Below, piece after piece: positions 36,502 to 45,227 of a stretch of DNA of 63,774 bases. Every line of letters starts with the position of its first letter. Within the stretch, counting starts at the first letter, position 1. The position numbers and the translations under genes were made by a program. The notes beneath the pieces were generated by a model. It saw only the letters and a program-made list of their open reading frames with translations. It ran no database searches and had not been told where the DNA came from. The stretch lies in contig NZ_JASAOI010000082.1 in assembly GCF_029953285.1 (NCBI RefSeq), positions 1 to 63,774 of the forward strand, read 5' to 3'. This DNA is from Yinghuangia seranimata. Lineage in GTDB: Bacteria > Actinomycetota > Actinomycetes > Streptomycetales > Streptomycetaceae.

Positions 36502-38346
36502 ATGCGCACGCCCAGATCCCTCCCCCGTCCACCGCTCGGCCGCAGATCCGGGGCGTTCGTCGCCGCCGCCGTGGCGACCGCGACGACCGCCGCCCTGCTC
36601 GCGCCGTCCGGCGGCGGCACCCCGCGCACGGCGCCCGTCGCCGCCGCGCCCGACGGCACCGACCCGAACATCCCGTTCGTCTGCGAGAACCGCCGCCCTG
36701 AGCCGGTCGACCCCGGCAGCTACGGCATGCAGCTCGACGGCAGCTTCCTCAGCCCGGCCGCGACCCCGGTCGACGAGGAGAACCCGCACGCGTTCCCGGG
36801 CCGCATGGACGACTACGACGGCCGGTCCTACAGCAAGAACGTCAAGGTGGAGGCGTCCTACGAGGGCGAGGCCTTCACCCCGGACTTCTTCCACACGTGG
36901 CAGAACATCGTCGACTTCAACGGCCGCCGGTACATGTTCCAGTACGACCGCTCCGAAGGGCGCGTCTACGACATCACCGACGTCAAGCACGTCACCGTCG
37001 TCGAGCGGATGAGCCGCAACGACGTCGACGGCGACGAGTCGAAGGCCAACGGCTCGTGGAACGCCTACGACTACTGGGGCGGCACCACGATCCAGTGGAA
37101 CGCCGCGCTCAACGCGTACGTGATGGTGATGTCGTTCGAGGACAAGCGGCAGATCCACGAGCTCGAACCCGAGCCCGGCAAGGACAAGTTCGACAACCAG
37201 GCGGGCGTCGCCGCGGTGCGCGCCAAACTCGGCCTGAAGGGCTTCAAGGTCTTCAAGCTCAACGGCCCCACCAAGAAGGACTGGCAGCTCCTCGCGACGG
37301 TCTCCACCGACTCGACGCAGCAGGACCCGCTGCACAGCGACCTCACCAAGCCGCAGCAGGGGTCCGGTTCACTCGACGTCCCGATGTGGGACGGCGGCAA
37401 GTACATGTTCATCGCCGTCGCCCCCAACGACACCTACTCCAACACCGAGTACCCGACCAACCTGCACTCGGCCGGCTACCAGTCGTGGGACATGTCCGAC
37501 CCGGCGCACCCCAAGCTGCTCGACACCTGGCACCTCCCCGGCCAGGTCAAGGGCGAGGACGCCGCGTACGCGAAGAACCCGCGCTGCGGCAACCGCACGA
37601 GCTGGATGGGCGCGCGCATGCCGCTGTTCGTCCCCAAGCCCGTCGAGCAGGGCGGACGGTACGCGTTCGCCGTGCAGGGCGGCTTCGGCATGACCGTCCT
37701 CGACATCTCCGACCCCGCGCACATGAAGCAGGTCTCGCACCTCGACCTGCCGCCGTCGGTCGCGGGCACCGAGGGCGACAACATCGACGTGTCGCAGTAC
37801 GAGAAGACCGGCATGGTCTACGTGTCCGGCTACCCGCTGACCGAGGACTGCTACGAGCCCTACAAGCCGGTCTTCCAGGTCGACGTGCGCGACCCGGCGG
37901 CGCCGCGCATCGTCGGGCAGCTGCCCAGGCCGACGCCGCCGAAGTCGTCCGGCATGACGGACTACTGCCAGCGGCGCGGCAGCTTCGGCCCCAAGCGCAC
38001 CGGCTACTACACCAACCCGGGCAAGCACGACAACGGGACGCTGGTGTACGGCTTCTACAACGCCGGCGCGCAGATCTTCGACGTCAAGAACCCCGCGAAG
38101 CCGGAGATCGAGGCGTACTTCGTGCCCAAGGCGTACGGCACGACGACGAAGGACTGGCCGACCGAGGACGGCACGTTCCCCGACTGGGCCAAGGGCAACC
38201 AGACGCACGGCGTGTACGTGGAGTGGGACCGCAACATCGTGTGGGTCCTGACCAACCACGGCATCTACGCGCTGTCGTCGCGCGACGTGCTCGGCAAGCC
38301 GAACCTCGGCGCACCCGAACAGCCGTTCCGCAACAGCCAGTTCTGA
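36502..38346 (+). CDS. Secreted LVIVD-type beta-propeller-like protein
   Basis: 614 residues from ATG 36502, with GAGGAAGGA upstream. A twin-Arg-containing leader (GRRSGAFVAAAVATATTAALLAP) targets it outside the cell. The mature part has repeated blade-like segments (YDITDVKHVTVVERM, WDMSDPAHPKLLDTW, LDISDPAHMKQVSHL, VDVRDPAAPRIVGQL, FDVKNPAKPEIEAYF), the pattern of LVIVD repeat proteins. A few cysteines could form disulfides. No enzyme motif is recognised. It starts 56 bp after kynureninase on the same strand, so it may belong to the operon, but it has its own ribosome site and a link to the pathway is only positional. Confidence 0.7.
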   Translation: MRTPRSLPRPPLGRRSGAFVAAAVATATTAALLAPSGGGTPRTAPVAAAPDGTDPNIPFVCENRRPEPVDPGSYGMQLDGSFLSPAATPVDEENPHAFPGRMDDYDGRSYSKNVKVEASYEGEAFTPDFFHTWQNIVDFNGRRYMFQYDRSEGRVYDITDVKHVTVVERMSRNDVDGDESKANGSWNAYDYWGGTTIQWNAALNAYVMVMSFEDKRQIHELEPEPGKDKFDNQAGVAAVRAKLGLKGFKVFKLNGPTKKDWQLLATVSTDSTQQDPLHSDLTKPQQGSGSLDVPMWDGGKYMFIAVAPNDTYSNTEYPTNLHSAGYQSWDMSDPAHPKLLDTWHLPGQVKGEDAAYAKNPRCGNRTSWMGARMPLFVPKPVEQGGRYAFAVQGGFGMTVLDISDPAHMKQVSHLDLPPSVAGTEGDNIDVSQYEKTGMVYVSGYPLTEDCYEPYKPVFQVDVRDPAAPRIVGQLPRPTPPKSSGMTDYCQRRGSFGPKRTGYYTNPGKHDNGTLVYGFYNAGAQIFDVKNPAKPEIEAYFVPKAYGTTTKDWPTEDGTFPDWAKGNQTHGVYVEWDRNIVWVLTNHGIYALSSRDVLGKPNLGAPEQPFRNSQF

Positions 38347-38477
38347 CTCGTTCCGGCTTGTCACGCGTCACAACCCGCGGTGCGGATTTCTGCCGTACCG
38401 GCCAGTTAACCGGGACATTCCCAGCCTGCATGATGTGCGGCAGCGCATTCCGCTCTCCGCCATCAGTAGGGGGAAAC

Positions 38478-39392
38478 ATGAAGTCCTCGTACCGGCAAGG
38501 GTTCTGGCGCACGGTGATCAGTCGGCGGCTCGGGGTCGGCCGGGGCGTGCTCGCAGCCGTGGCGCTCGCGGGGTTGGCCGTGGGGGCGGGGGCCGGACAG
38601 GCCTCCGCCGCCGTGGAACGCGAGGTGTACGTCGCGCTCGGGGACTCGATGGCGTCGGGGCCGCTGATCCCCGACGTCACCGGGCCGCTGGCGTGCGCAC
38701 GGTCCACGCACAACTACGCGCACGAACTGGCCGCCTCGCTCGGCGTCGACGAACTGCGCGACGTCACGTGCAGCGGCGCCGACACCGGCGACATGACGTC
38801 GCCGCAGCACCTGTCGCTGCTCGGCGTCGACATGGGGTACGCGGCGCCGCAGTTCGACGCGTTGTCCGCCGACACGACGCTGGTGACCCTCACCATCGGC
38901 GGCAACGACGCGGGCCTGGTCGGGGTCGCCCAGGACTGCGTCAACCTCAACCCGTTCGCGGCCACCTGCAAGAGCCGCTACACCGCGGGCGGCGTCGACC
39001 AGGTCGCGCAGCGCGTCGACGCGGTCGGGCCCCGGCTCGCGACGGTGCTCGACACGATCCACGCCAAGGCCCCCGCGGCGCGGGTCGTCGTCACCGGGTA
39101 CGGCCTGTACGTCAAGCCCGGCGGCTGCTGGCCGGTCCAGCCCGTGCTGCCGACCGACGCCGACTACCTGCAGGCCAACGTCGACCGGCTGAACACCGTC
39201 ATCGCCACGCAGGCCGCCGCGCACGGCGCGCAGTACGTCGACGTGCGCGGCCCGAGCGCCGGGCACGACATCTGCCGGTCCTCGTCGGCCCGCTGGATCG
39301 AGGGCTTCGTACCGACCAACCTGGCCGCGCCGCTGCACCCGAACCAGCGCGGCGAGGCGAACTACGCGGCGGTCCTGCGGGCCGCCCTGTAG
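38478..39392 (+). CDS. Secreted SGNH/GDSL hydrolase
   Basis: 304 residues from ATG 38478 (AGGGGGAAAC upstream). A signal peptide ends near AGQASAA. The four SGNH blocks follow: GDSMASG with the nucleophilic serine, the glycine around CSGADTGDM, TIGGNDAG, and DxxHP-like LHPNQRGEANYA with the catalytic histidine. Six or more cysteines suggest disulfides as in Streptomyces lipases of this class. It should hydrolyse lipid or carbohydrate esters outside the cell. It is downstream of the LVIVD gene by 131 bp and probably has its own promoter. Confidence 0.85.
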   Translation: MKSSYRQGFWRTVISRRLGVGRGVLAAVALAGLAVGAGAGQASAAVEREVYVALGDSMASGPLIPDVTGPLACARSTHNYAHELAASLGVDELRDVTCSGADTGDMTSPQHLSLLGVDMGYAAPQFDALSADTTLVTLTIGGNDAGLVGVAQDCVNLNPFAATCKSRYTAGGVDQVAQRVDAVGPRLATVLDTIHAKAPAARVVVTGYGLYVKPGGCWPVQPVLPTDADYLQANVDRLNTVIATQAAAHGAQYVDVRGPSAGHDICRSSSARWIEGFVPTNLAAPLHPNQRGEANYAAVLRAAL

Positions 39393-39557
39393 GGCGTCTT
39401 GAAACTCCGGGGACTGTCCAGACAACGCGGAAACCGGCGGTTTTCTCCGGGATGTCCGGCCCCTCCCCCGCCCCAGCGCCCCGCCGGTGACACAATCGGC
39501 GGTCTGAACGACCACCCACGAGGTCGACCGTAGGCGCGATGCGGGGAGGGGCCGGGC

Positions 39558-40487
39558 GTGCTCGAACGCCACGAGATCGAAGCGTTTCTGGCCGTCGCCG
39601 AAGAGCTGCACTTCGCGCGCGCGGCCGACCGGCTGCTGGTGTCCCGGGCCCGGGTCAGCCAGACCATCCAGAAGATCGAGCGCTACGTCGGCGCTCCGCT
39701 GTTCGAGCGGACCAGCCGCAAGGTGCTGCTCACTCCCCTCGGCGCGCGGTTGTACGAGGACCTGCGGCCGCTCTACGACGGCATCGGCGACGCGATCGAG
39801 CGGGCCCGGGCGACCGCGCGCGGTGTCGGCGGCGTGCTGCGCGTCGGCATCATGGGCGCCGTCGGGCACCTGCTGATCGACGTCCTCGACGGGTTCGCCA
39901 AGCGGCACCCCGACTGCGAGGTGCAGATCCGCGAGGTCCACTTCAGCGACCCGTTCGGCGGGCTGCGGTCGGGCGAGATCGACCTGTCGGTGCTGTGGAT
40001 GCCGGTGCGCGAGCCCGACCTGACCGTCGGGCCGGTCGTCCACCGCGAGGGCAACGTGCTGTGCGTCTCCGCCCGGCACCGGTACGCCGGCCGCGAGTCG
40101 GTGTCGCTGGAGGACCTGGCGGACGAGCTGGTCGTCTCGGTGGACGCGAGCGCGCCGGTGCCCGCCTATTGGCAGCAGGGGCACGCTCCGGCGTTCACGA
40201 AGAGCGGCGCGCCCATCCGCCGCGGGCCGAGCGCCGCCACGTTCCAGGAACTGCTGACGATGGTCGCGACCGAGCAGTGCATATCGTTCGCGTCCGAGCA
40301 CGTCGTCGAGTTCTACCGGCGCCCGAGCCTCGCCTACGTCCCGATCAGGGACGCCGACCCGATCCTGTGGGGCCTGGTCTGGCGCACGTCGGGCGAGCTG
40401 CACCGGGTGCGCGCGTTCGCCGAGGTCGCCGCGGAGATCGCCGTCGCGAAGGGAATCCCGCAGGTCACCGATCCGGCTGCCGGATGA
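39558..40487 (+). CDS. LysR-type transcriptional regulator
   Basis: 309 residues from GTG 39558. The N-terminal winged helix (LERHEIEAFLAVAEELHFARAADRLLVSRARVSQTIQKIERYVG, FERTSRKVLLT) and the substrate-binding-like domain (RVGIMGAVGHLLIDVL, GEIDLSVLWMPVREPDLTVGPVV) are typical LysR. It resembles Streptomyces LysR proteins that often control a neighbouring transporter or dehydrogenase, but no divergent gene is present here; the GDSL gene upstream is co-directional. Its 3' end overlaps the convergent AraC gene by 23 bp, so the two may interfere by transcription. Effector and target are unknown. Confidence 0.85.
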   Translation: MLERHEIEAFLAVAEELHFARAADRLLVSRARVSQTIQKIERYVGAPLFERTSRKVLLTPLGARLYEDLRPLYDGIGDAIERARATARGVGGVLRVGIMGAVGHLLIDVLDGFAKRHPDCEVQIREVHFSDPFGGLRSGEIDLSVLWMPVREPDLTVGPVVHREGNVLCVSARHRYAGRESVSLEDLADELVVSVDASAPVPAYWQQGHAPAFTKSGAPIRRGPSAATFQELLTMVATEQCISFASEHVVEFYRRPSLAYVPIRDADPILWGLVWRTSGELHRVRAFAEVAAEIAVAKGIPQVTDPAAG

Positions 40488-41298
40488 ACCGGCCCGGGCT
40501 GGTCCCGAGCACCCGGCGGAAGTGCCGGTTGAGGTGCGACTGGTCGTAGAAGCCGGCGGCCACCGCCGCCTCGGACGGGCGCTGCCCCGCAAGCAGGAGG
40601 CGGCGCGCGACGTCGACGCGGCGGCCGGTCAGGTACTGGTGCGGCGGCAGTCCGTACTCGCGGTGGAACGCGCGCACCAGGTACGCCGGGTTCGCGCCCA
40701 GCACGGCCGCGGCCTCGTCGAGCGTGACGCCGTCCGCGACGCGCGCGTCCAGCAGCTCGCGCAGCCGGCCGGCGAGCCGCCGGTCCCGCGGCGCCTCCGG
40801 CGGCCCGACCCGGTCGGTGAGGTGCTGGGTGAGCCGCTCGCGGATCAGCGTGAGGCGGCTCTGCGCCTCCAGTTCCTCATGGCGCTGCCCGAGCACGCCG
40901 TGCAGCTGGTGCAGCCGGCGGCGCAGCGCGGGATCCCGCACGCTCGGCCGATCCACGGCGGCGCCGATCAGCTCGGTGCCCAGCTGGTCCTCGTCCAGGT
41001 ACAGCACGCGCTTGCGGAACCCGGTCTCGTGCACGGCCCGGCCGGTGTGCGGGACGTGCGGCGGCAGCAGCGCGACGGTGTCGGTCGGCGCGCCGTGCTC
41101 GCGCTGGTCGAGCCCGTAGCGGACCATGCCGTCGTCGACGAGCAGGACCGTCCAGGTGTCGTGCGTGTGCGCGGGGTAGGCGTGCTCGATGAACCGGGCG
41201 TACAGCACCTCGGCGACACCGGGCACTTCAGGGCGCCACGCCGCGACGGTCTCCTTCGCCGCCGCGTCGCCGGTAACGCCGCCTCGTGCCATGGACAA
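40465..41298 (-). CDS. AraC family regulator with cupin sensor domain
   Basis: 277 residues. An N-terminal AraC_binding cupin (FIEHAYPAHTHDTWTVLLVDDGMVRY, VALLPPHVPHTGRA) precedes a linker and a double helix-turn-helix (VTLDEAAAVLGANPAYLVRAFHREYGLPPHQYLTGRRVDVARRLLL, SEAAVAAGFYDQSHLNRHFRRVLGTSPGRF). It diverges from a DUF2000 gene with 44 bp between the starts. AraC-DUF2000 pairs are frequent in actinobacteria, where the regulator is likely to control the partner. The effector is unknown. Confidence 0.9.
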   Translation of the reverse strand: MSMARGGVTGDAAAKETVAAWRPEVPGVAEVLYARFIEHAYPAHTHDTWTVLLVDDGMVRYGLDQREHGAPTDTVALLPPHVPHTGRAVHETGFRKRVLYLDEDQLGTELIGAAVDRPSVRDPALRRRLHQLHGVLGQRHEELEAQSRLTLIRERLTQHLTDRVGPPEAPRDRRLAGRLRELLDARVADGVTLDEAAAVLGANPAYLVRAFHREYGLPPHQYLTGRRVDVARRLLLAGQRPSEAAVAAGFYDQSHLNRHFRRVLGTSPGRFIRQPDR

Positions 41299-41342
41299 GA
41301 ACGTACAAGACCGGCCCGGGAGGCGTCGGCGAGGCTTCCGGC

Positions 41343-41828
41343 ATGAACTCCCTGACGACGCCCGACGCCCCGCCGACCGCCGCCCCGTCCGACGTGGTGT
41401 CCCCGGACCTCGCGCCGGTCCGGTTCGACACCAAGATCTCGGTGCTGCTGCGCGACGACCTGGCGGTATGGCAGCGCCTGAACGTGTGCTCGTTCCTGGT
41501 CAGCGGCGTCACCGCGGCCAATCCGGAGTTGATCGGCGAGCCTTACGCGGACGCCGACGGCACCGCGTACCTGGCGATGTTCCGGCAGCCGGTGCTGGTG
41601 TTCGAGGGCGCGGCGGAGACGCTGACCACCGCCCACCAGCGGGCGCTCGACCGGGGGCTGGCGGTCGCGGTGTTCACCGCGGACCTGTTCGCGACCGGCA
41701 ACGACCGCGACAACCGCGCCGCCGTGCGGGCGGTGCGGCGCGACGCGCTCGACCTTGTCGGGATCGCGGTGCACGGCCCGCGCAACGCCGTCGACAAGGT
41801 CATGAAGGGCGCGCGGATGCATCCGTGA
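41343..41828 (+). CDS. DUF2000 family protein
   Basis: 161 residues from ATG 41343. The family signature is plain: FDTKISVLLRDDLAVWQRLNVCSFLVSG near the N-terminus, then YLAMFRQPVLVFEG and a C-terminal helix. It is predicted to have an alpha/beta fold related to peptidyl-tRNA hydrolase 2, but no activity is established for the family. It diverges from an AraC regulator and overlaps the 3' end of the convergent ketopantoate-reductase-like gene by 29 bp. Confidence 0.85.
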   Translation: MNSLTTPDAPPTAAPSDVVSPDLAPVRFDTKISVLLRDDLAVWQRLNVCSFLVSGVTAANPELIGEPYADADGTAYLAMFRQPVLVFEGAAETLTTAHQRALDRGLAVAVFTADLFATGNDRDNRAAVRAVRRDALDLVGIAVHGPRNAVDKVMKGARMHP

Positions 41829-42828
41829 GCCGGCCCGACCGCCGCCGGGCGGTGATCGCGTCGGCCTCGGCAAGGATGTCCGCGACGGTCGCCGTGCCCG
41901 GCGGGCGGCCCTCCACGGCGTGCCGGACTGCGATGCGGTGCACCGCCTCGTTGACCGGGGTCGGCACGCCGTGCAGCCGACCGAGCCGCACGACCTCGCC
42001 GTTGATGTAGTCGGTCTCGATCGAGCCGGCACCGCGCAGCAGGCTCTGGAACGCCGAGCCGCCGGGGCGGGGCACGCCGCCGACCGGCAGGTCGACGACC
42101 CGTTCGCGGCGCGGCGGATCGGCCGGGTCGTCGAGCGGGACGATCCCGGCGGCCTCGTACACCGCGTGGCCCTCCGCGAGGGCGAGCCGCTGCACGGCGT
42201 TGCGGCGGCCTTCGGGACCGCACAGGGCCTCGACGGCGGTGGACAGGTTCAGCAGCAGCTTGGCGTACTTCCAGCGCATGATCTCGGGACGCACCTCGGC
42301 GCCGAACGTCGCGCCGCGCAGCGCCTCGGCGATCGCGTGGGCCGTGGGGTCGGCGGCGTCGGGGTCGTGCGGGTAGCGGCCGAGGTCGAGGGTTCCGGCG
42401 TACGGCGCGGAGTGCGCCTGGACGACGCCGGGTTCGACGTGCAGCGCGGGCAGCACGACGCGCATGCCGTAGACGTTCGCGAAGTGCCGCAGCGCGAGGT
42501 CCTCGTTGGCGACGCCGTTCTGGGCGCACACCAGCGGGGTGTCGGCGGACGCGGCGAGCGCGAGGTCGCGCAGCGCGGCCGGGGTGTCCTGGGTCTTGAC
42601 CGCGAGCAGGACGACGTCGCCGTCCCGGAAGGCGAGTTCGCGCGGGTGGGCGACGACGGGCACGGGCAGGGTGTCGTCCCGGTCCGGCGCGACCACGCGC
42701 AGCCCGCGCTCGGCTATCGCGGCACCGTGCGCGCCCCTGGCTATGAGCACCACCTCGTGCCCGGCCTGGAACAACCGCCCGCCGACGACCCCGCCGACCG
42801 CGCCCGCCCCGTGTACGACGAACCGCAT
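41800..42828 (-). CDS. Ketopantoate reductase (2-dehydropantoate 2-reductase) family protein
   Basis: 342 residues from ATG 42828. The N-terminal Rossmann motif VVHGAGAVGGVVGGRL, LLAVKTQDT, and AQNGVANED with the conserved Asn match ApbA/PanE enzymes; MRWKYAKLLLNL carries the catalytic lysine, and GSIETDYINGEVVRLGRLHGVPTPVNE is the C-terminal signature. PanE reduces ketopantoate with NADPH for pantothenate synthesis. Many bacteria have additional family members acting on other 2-keto acids, and no pantothenate genes adjoin this one. The crotonase gene upstream on the same strand is 138 bp away. Confidence 0.85.
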   Translation of the reverse strand: MRFVVHGAGAVGGVVGGRLFQAGHEVVLIARGAHGAAIAERGLRVVAPDRDDTLPVPVVAHPRELAFRDGDVVLLAVKTQDTPAALRDLALAASADTPLVCAQNGVANEDLALRHFANVYGMRVVLPALHVEPGVVQAHSAPYAGTLDLGRYPHDPDAADPTAHAIAEALRGATFGAEVRPEIMRWKYAKLLLNLSTAVEALCGPEGRRNAVQRLALAEGHAVYEAAGIVPLDDPADPPRRERVVDLPVGGVPRPGGSAFQSLLRGAGSIETDYINGEVVRLGRLHGVPTPVNEAVHRIAVRHAVEGRPPGTATVADILAEADAITARRRSGRLTDASARPS

Positions 42829-42966
42829 GGACACCCGCCTTCCCCGCCGGACCCGTGCGGGATCGCCGCGGGACCCGTCAACCACCTGGACGCCCCCGAT
42901 CCTGTCGCCCACCGGGCGGTGGTGTCCATGCGGGTGCGAGTCATCGGCTGGGGACGAGCCGAGCGG

Positions 42967-43731
42967 TCAGCGGCCGGTCCACTCCGGGGGGCGCTTTTCC
43001 AAGAAGGCGGTCAGGCCTTCCGTCGCGTCGGCGGAGGCGACGACCGTGCGGAAGCCGTCCTCGGTGGCCTGCCAGCCGAGTTCGTCGTCGGCGCTGATGG
43101 CGCGTTCGACCGCCTGGAGCGTCTGGGACACGGCCGTCGGGGAGTTGCGGCAGATCGCCTCGGCCGTCGCGAGCGCGCCGGCGAGCGCCTCGCCCGGCTC
43201 GGTCAGGCGGTTGACGACGCCGAGCTGGTAAAGGCGTGCGGCGTCGGTGGGTTCGCCGGTCAGCAGCAGTTCGCGGGCGACGTTGACGGGGAGGGTTCGG
43301 GGCGCGCGGAAGATCGCGCCGCAGTTGGCGAGCAGGCCGCGGCGCACCTCGGGCAGGCCGAACGCGGCGGTGCGGGAGGCGACGACGAGGTCGCAGGCCA
43401 GGACGATCTCGAATCCCCCGCCCAACGCGAGGCCTTCGACGGCGGCGATCAGGGGCTTGGTGCGGGGGCGGCGGATGACGCCGTACTGGCCGCCGCGCTC
43501 GGTTTTCGGCGCGTAGCCGGCCGCGAGGTCGGTGCCGGCCGAGAAGACCGTCGTCGTGCCGGTGATGACGCCGGCCCACAGGTCGGGGTCGGACTCGAGG
43601 AGGTCGAGCCCGGCCTCGATGCCGTCGCTGATGTCCTGGTCGACGGCGTTGCGCTTGTGCTCGCGGCGCAGCGCGATCACCAGGACGCGCCCGTGCCGTT
43701 CGTGGACGACGGTTTCCGCCGCTTCCGCCAT
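42967..43731 (-). CDS. Enoyl-CoA hydratase/isomerase
   Basis: 254 residues, a standard single-domain crotonase. Visible are VLVIALRREHKRNAVD, the oxyanion-hole strands TTTVFSAGTDLAAG and EGLALGGGFEIVLACDLVVAS, and FGLPEVRRGLLANCGAIFRAPR, in which the glutamate takes a catalytic position. The C-terminal region (ATEGLTAFLEKRPPEWTGR) is the usual end of this family. It may form an operon with the ketopantoate-reductase-like gene behind it. Its acyl-CoA substrate is unknown. It is clearly different in sequence from the crotonase at 8.9 kb. Confidence 0.88.
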   Translation of the reverse strand: MAEAAETVVHERHGRVLVIALRREHKRNAVDQDISDGIEAGLDLLESDPDLWAGVITGTTTVFSAGTDLAAGYAPKTERGGQYGVIRRPRTKPLIAAVEGLALGGGFEIVLACDLVVASRTAAFGLPEVRRGLLANCGAIFRAPRTLPVNVARELLLTGEPTDAARLYQLGVVNRLTEPGEALAGALATAEAICRNSPTAVSQTLQAVERAISADDELGWQATEDGFRTVVASADATEGLTAFLEKRPPEWTGR

Positions 43732-43778
43732 GCCTGCCTCCGCTGCACCCGGTTTTGCTTGACCAGGTCAACCTAGAG

Positions 43779-44852
43779 TCACGCGGCGGCGGACACCACC
43801 GCAGGCACCGCGGCCTTCGCGACCGCCTCGACCTGGGCCTCGCCCGCCTCCTCGCTCCGCTGGCCGTCCGAGAGCACCACGACCAGGAGTTCGTGGCCCT
43901 GGAAGGAGATCCGGCCGATGCTGTTGATCACCCAGAGGCCGGTCTCGTCGCGCGGCAGCCAGCCGTTCTTCAGCACGGTGTCCCCGCCGTCCGCGGCCGC
44001 CGAGACGCCCCACGCCTGGTCGGCGTCGACGGAGCCCATCAGGTCCTGGAGGTACGCGCGGGAGGAGGCGTTCAGCGGCGAGTCCTCCGCGATGACGTCG
44101 TGCAGCAGGGCGAGTTGGTCGCCGACCGTGGTCGAGGTCAGGCCCCACAGGCCGTCGGCGCCGGGGACGGTGGAGGTCAGGCCGAGGGCGGCGTTCGCGG
44201 TGGCGAGGGCGTGCGCGCCGCCGATCTCGTCCCAGAGCGTGTCGGCGGCGTCGTTGTCGCTCTCCTCGACCATGGCCTCGGCGGTCTGGCGCTCGGAAGC
44301 GCTCAGCGTGCGGCGGTCCTGCTGGGCCTGGAGGAGGAGGGTCGCGAGGATGTCGACCTTGACGATGCTGGCGGTCGCGTACGAGCGGTCGCCGCCGCTG
44401 GTCGCGGACACCCCGGTGGCGATGTCCAGCACGCCGACCGAGACATTGCCCGCGGTCTGCGGCAGCGCGGCGGCGAGACGCTCGTCGAGGGACGGAACGA
44501 CACGGGACTGCACCGACGAGTCGCTGGTGACGGCTGCGGAGGGGGCGGTCTCCGCCGCGGGTGCGGTGCTGGTGTCGGCCGCGGGAGTGGTGGCGGTGTC
44601 GACCCCCGGAGTGGTGGCGGTGTCGGCCGGGGTCGGCGCCGCCGACGAGGCGGGCGCCGTGGGCACGGTGGCGCCGACCGGTGCGGCGCTGTCCTGAGCG
44701 GTGCCCGTGTCGGGGGTGGCGGTCGGATCCGCCTCCTCGGCGACCTGGCCGTACGGGCTGCGGATCAGCACCGCCAAAGCGGCGATGACGGCGAGCAGCG
44801 AGAACAGGATGACCGTCGAAGGGTGCGCCCGGCGCGGGGGAATCCGGCTCAT
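43779..44852 (-). CDS. Membrane-anchored serine hydrolase, class A beta-lactamase fold
   Basis: 357 residues from ATG 44852 (GGAG upstream). A short cytoplasmic stretch, one transmembrane helix (about residues 12-31) and a disordered Ala/Thr/Pro-rich linker to about 115 lead to a class A beta-lactamase-type domain. Ser162-I-V-Lys165 matches S-x-x-K, Ser198-Asp-Asn200 is the SDN loop, and Lys295-Asn-Gly297 stands at the K-T/S-G position, where Asn replaces the usual Thr/Ser. No clear Glu166-type omega-loop is evident. It may be a wall-associated peptidase or penicillin-binding-like protein rather than an efficient beta-lactamase. Confidence 0.75.
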   Translation of the reverse strand: MSRIPPRRAHPSTVILFSLLAVIAALAVLIRSPYGQVAEEADPTATPDTGTAQDSAAPVGATVPTAPASSAAPTPADTATTPGVDTATTPAADTSTAPAAETAPSAAVTSDSSVQSRVVPSLDERLAAALPQTAGNVSVGVLDIATGVSATSGGDRSYATASIVKVDILATLLLQAQQDRRTLSASERQTAEAMVEESDNDAADTLWDEIGGAHALATANAALGLTSTVPGADGLWGLTSTTVGDQLALLHDVIAEDSPLNASSRAYLQDLMGSVDADQAWGVSAAADGGDTVLKNGWLPRDETGLWVINSIGRISFQGHELLVVVLSDGQRSEEAGEAQVEAVAKAAVPAVVSAAA

Positions 44853-45225
44853 GGACTCCACCGTGGCAAGCCCACCTGGTAGGGCTCTGAGGGCAACCTG
44901 AACGTTGCCTGAGAAGGTGGGGCCGCGGGGGCGGGCGAGGGCACCCGTCGCGGGCCCGGCTCGGGCCTGTCCAGGGGACGCCGTCGACCGGAACCCGCCC
45001 GTCGCGCCGGGCCCAGTCGGCCCTTCCGCGTGCCGTGCGTCGTCGGGTGCCGCGGACACGCTCCACGGCGCTGGGCGCTCGCCCGTCGCTAGGTGTGGTC
45101 GCCCGCGCGAGGCGGGTCATAGGCGGTTGTCGACCGGCTCCGGATCGCGGGCCGATCACCGGTCCAGCGACCGCCGTTCCGCTGATCCGCCGTTCCGCCG
45201 ATCCGCTGATCCGCTGATCCGCTGT
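44853..45225. other. Intergenic region with 8-bp tandem array
   Basis: About 370 bp between the serine-hydrolase start and the next stop codon. The left part should hold the hydrolase promoter; I see no clear hexamers. The right end is the 8-bp tandem array at 45172-45227. No coding signal is seen. Confidence 0.5.
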
Positions 45226-45227
45226 TC
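45172..45227. repeat. 8-bp tandem array CGCYGWTC, seven units
   Basis: Seven consecutive 8-bp units fit CGCYGWTC (for example CGCCGTTC, CGCTGATC, CGCCGATC, CGCTGTTC). The last unit runs into the stop codon of the secreted repeat-protein gene ending at 45226. Confidence 0.85.
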
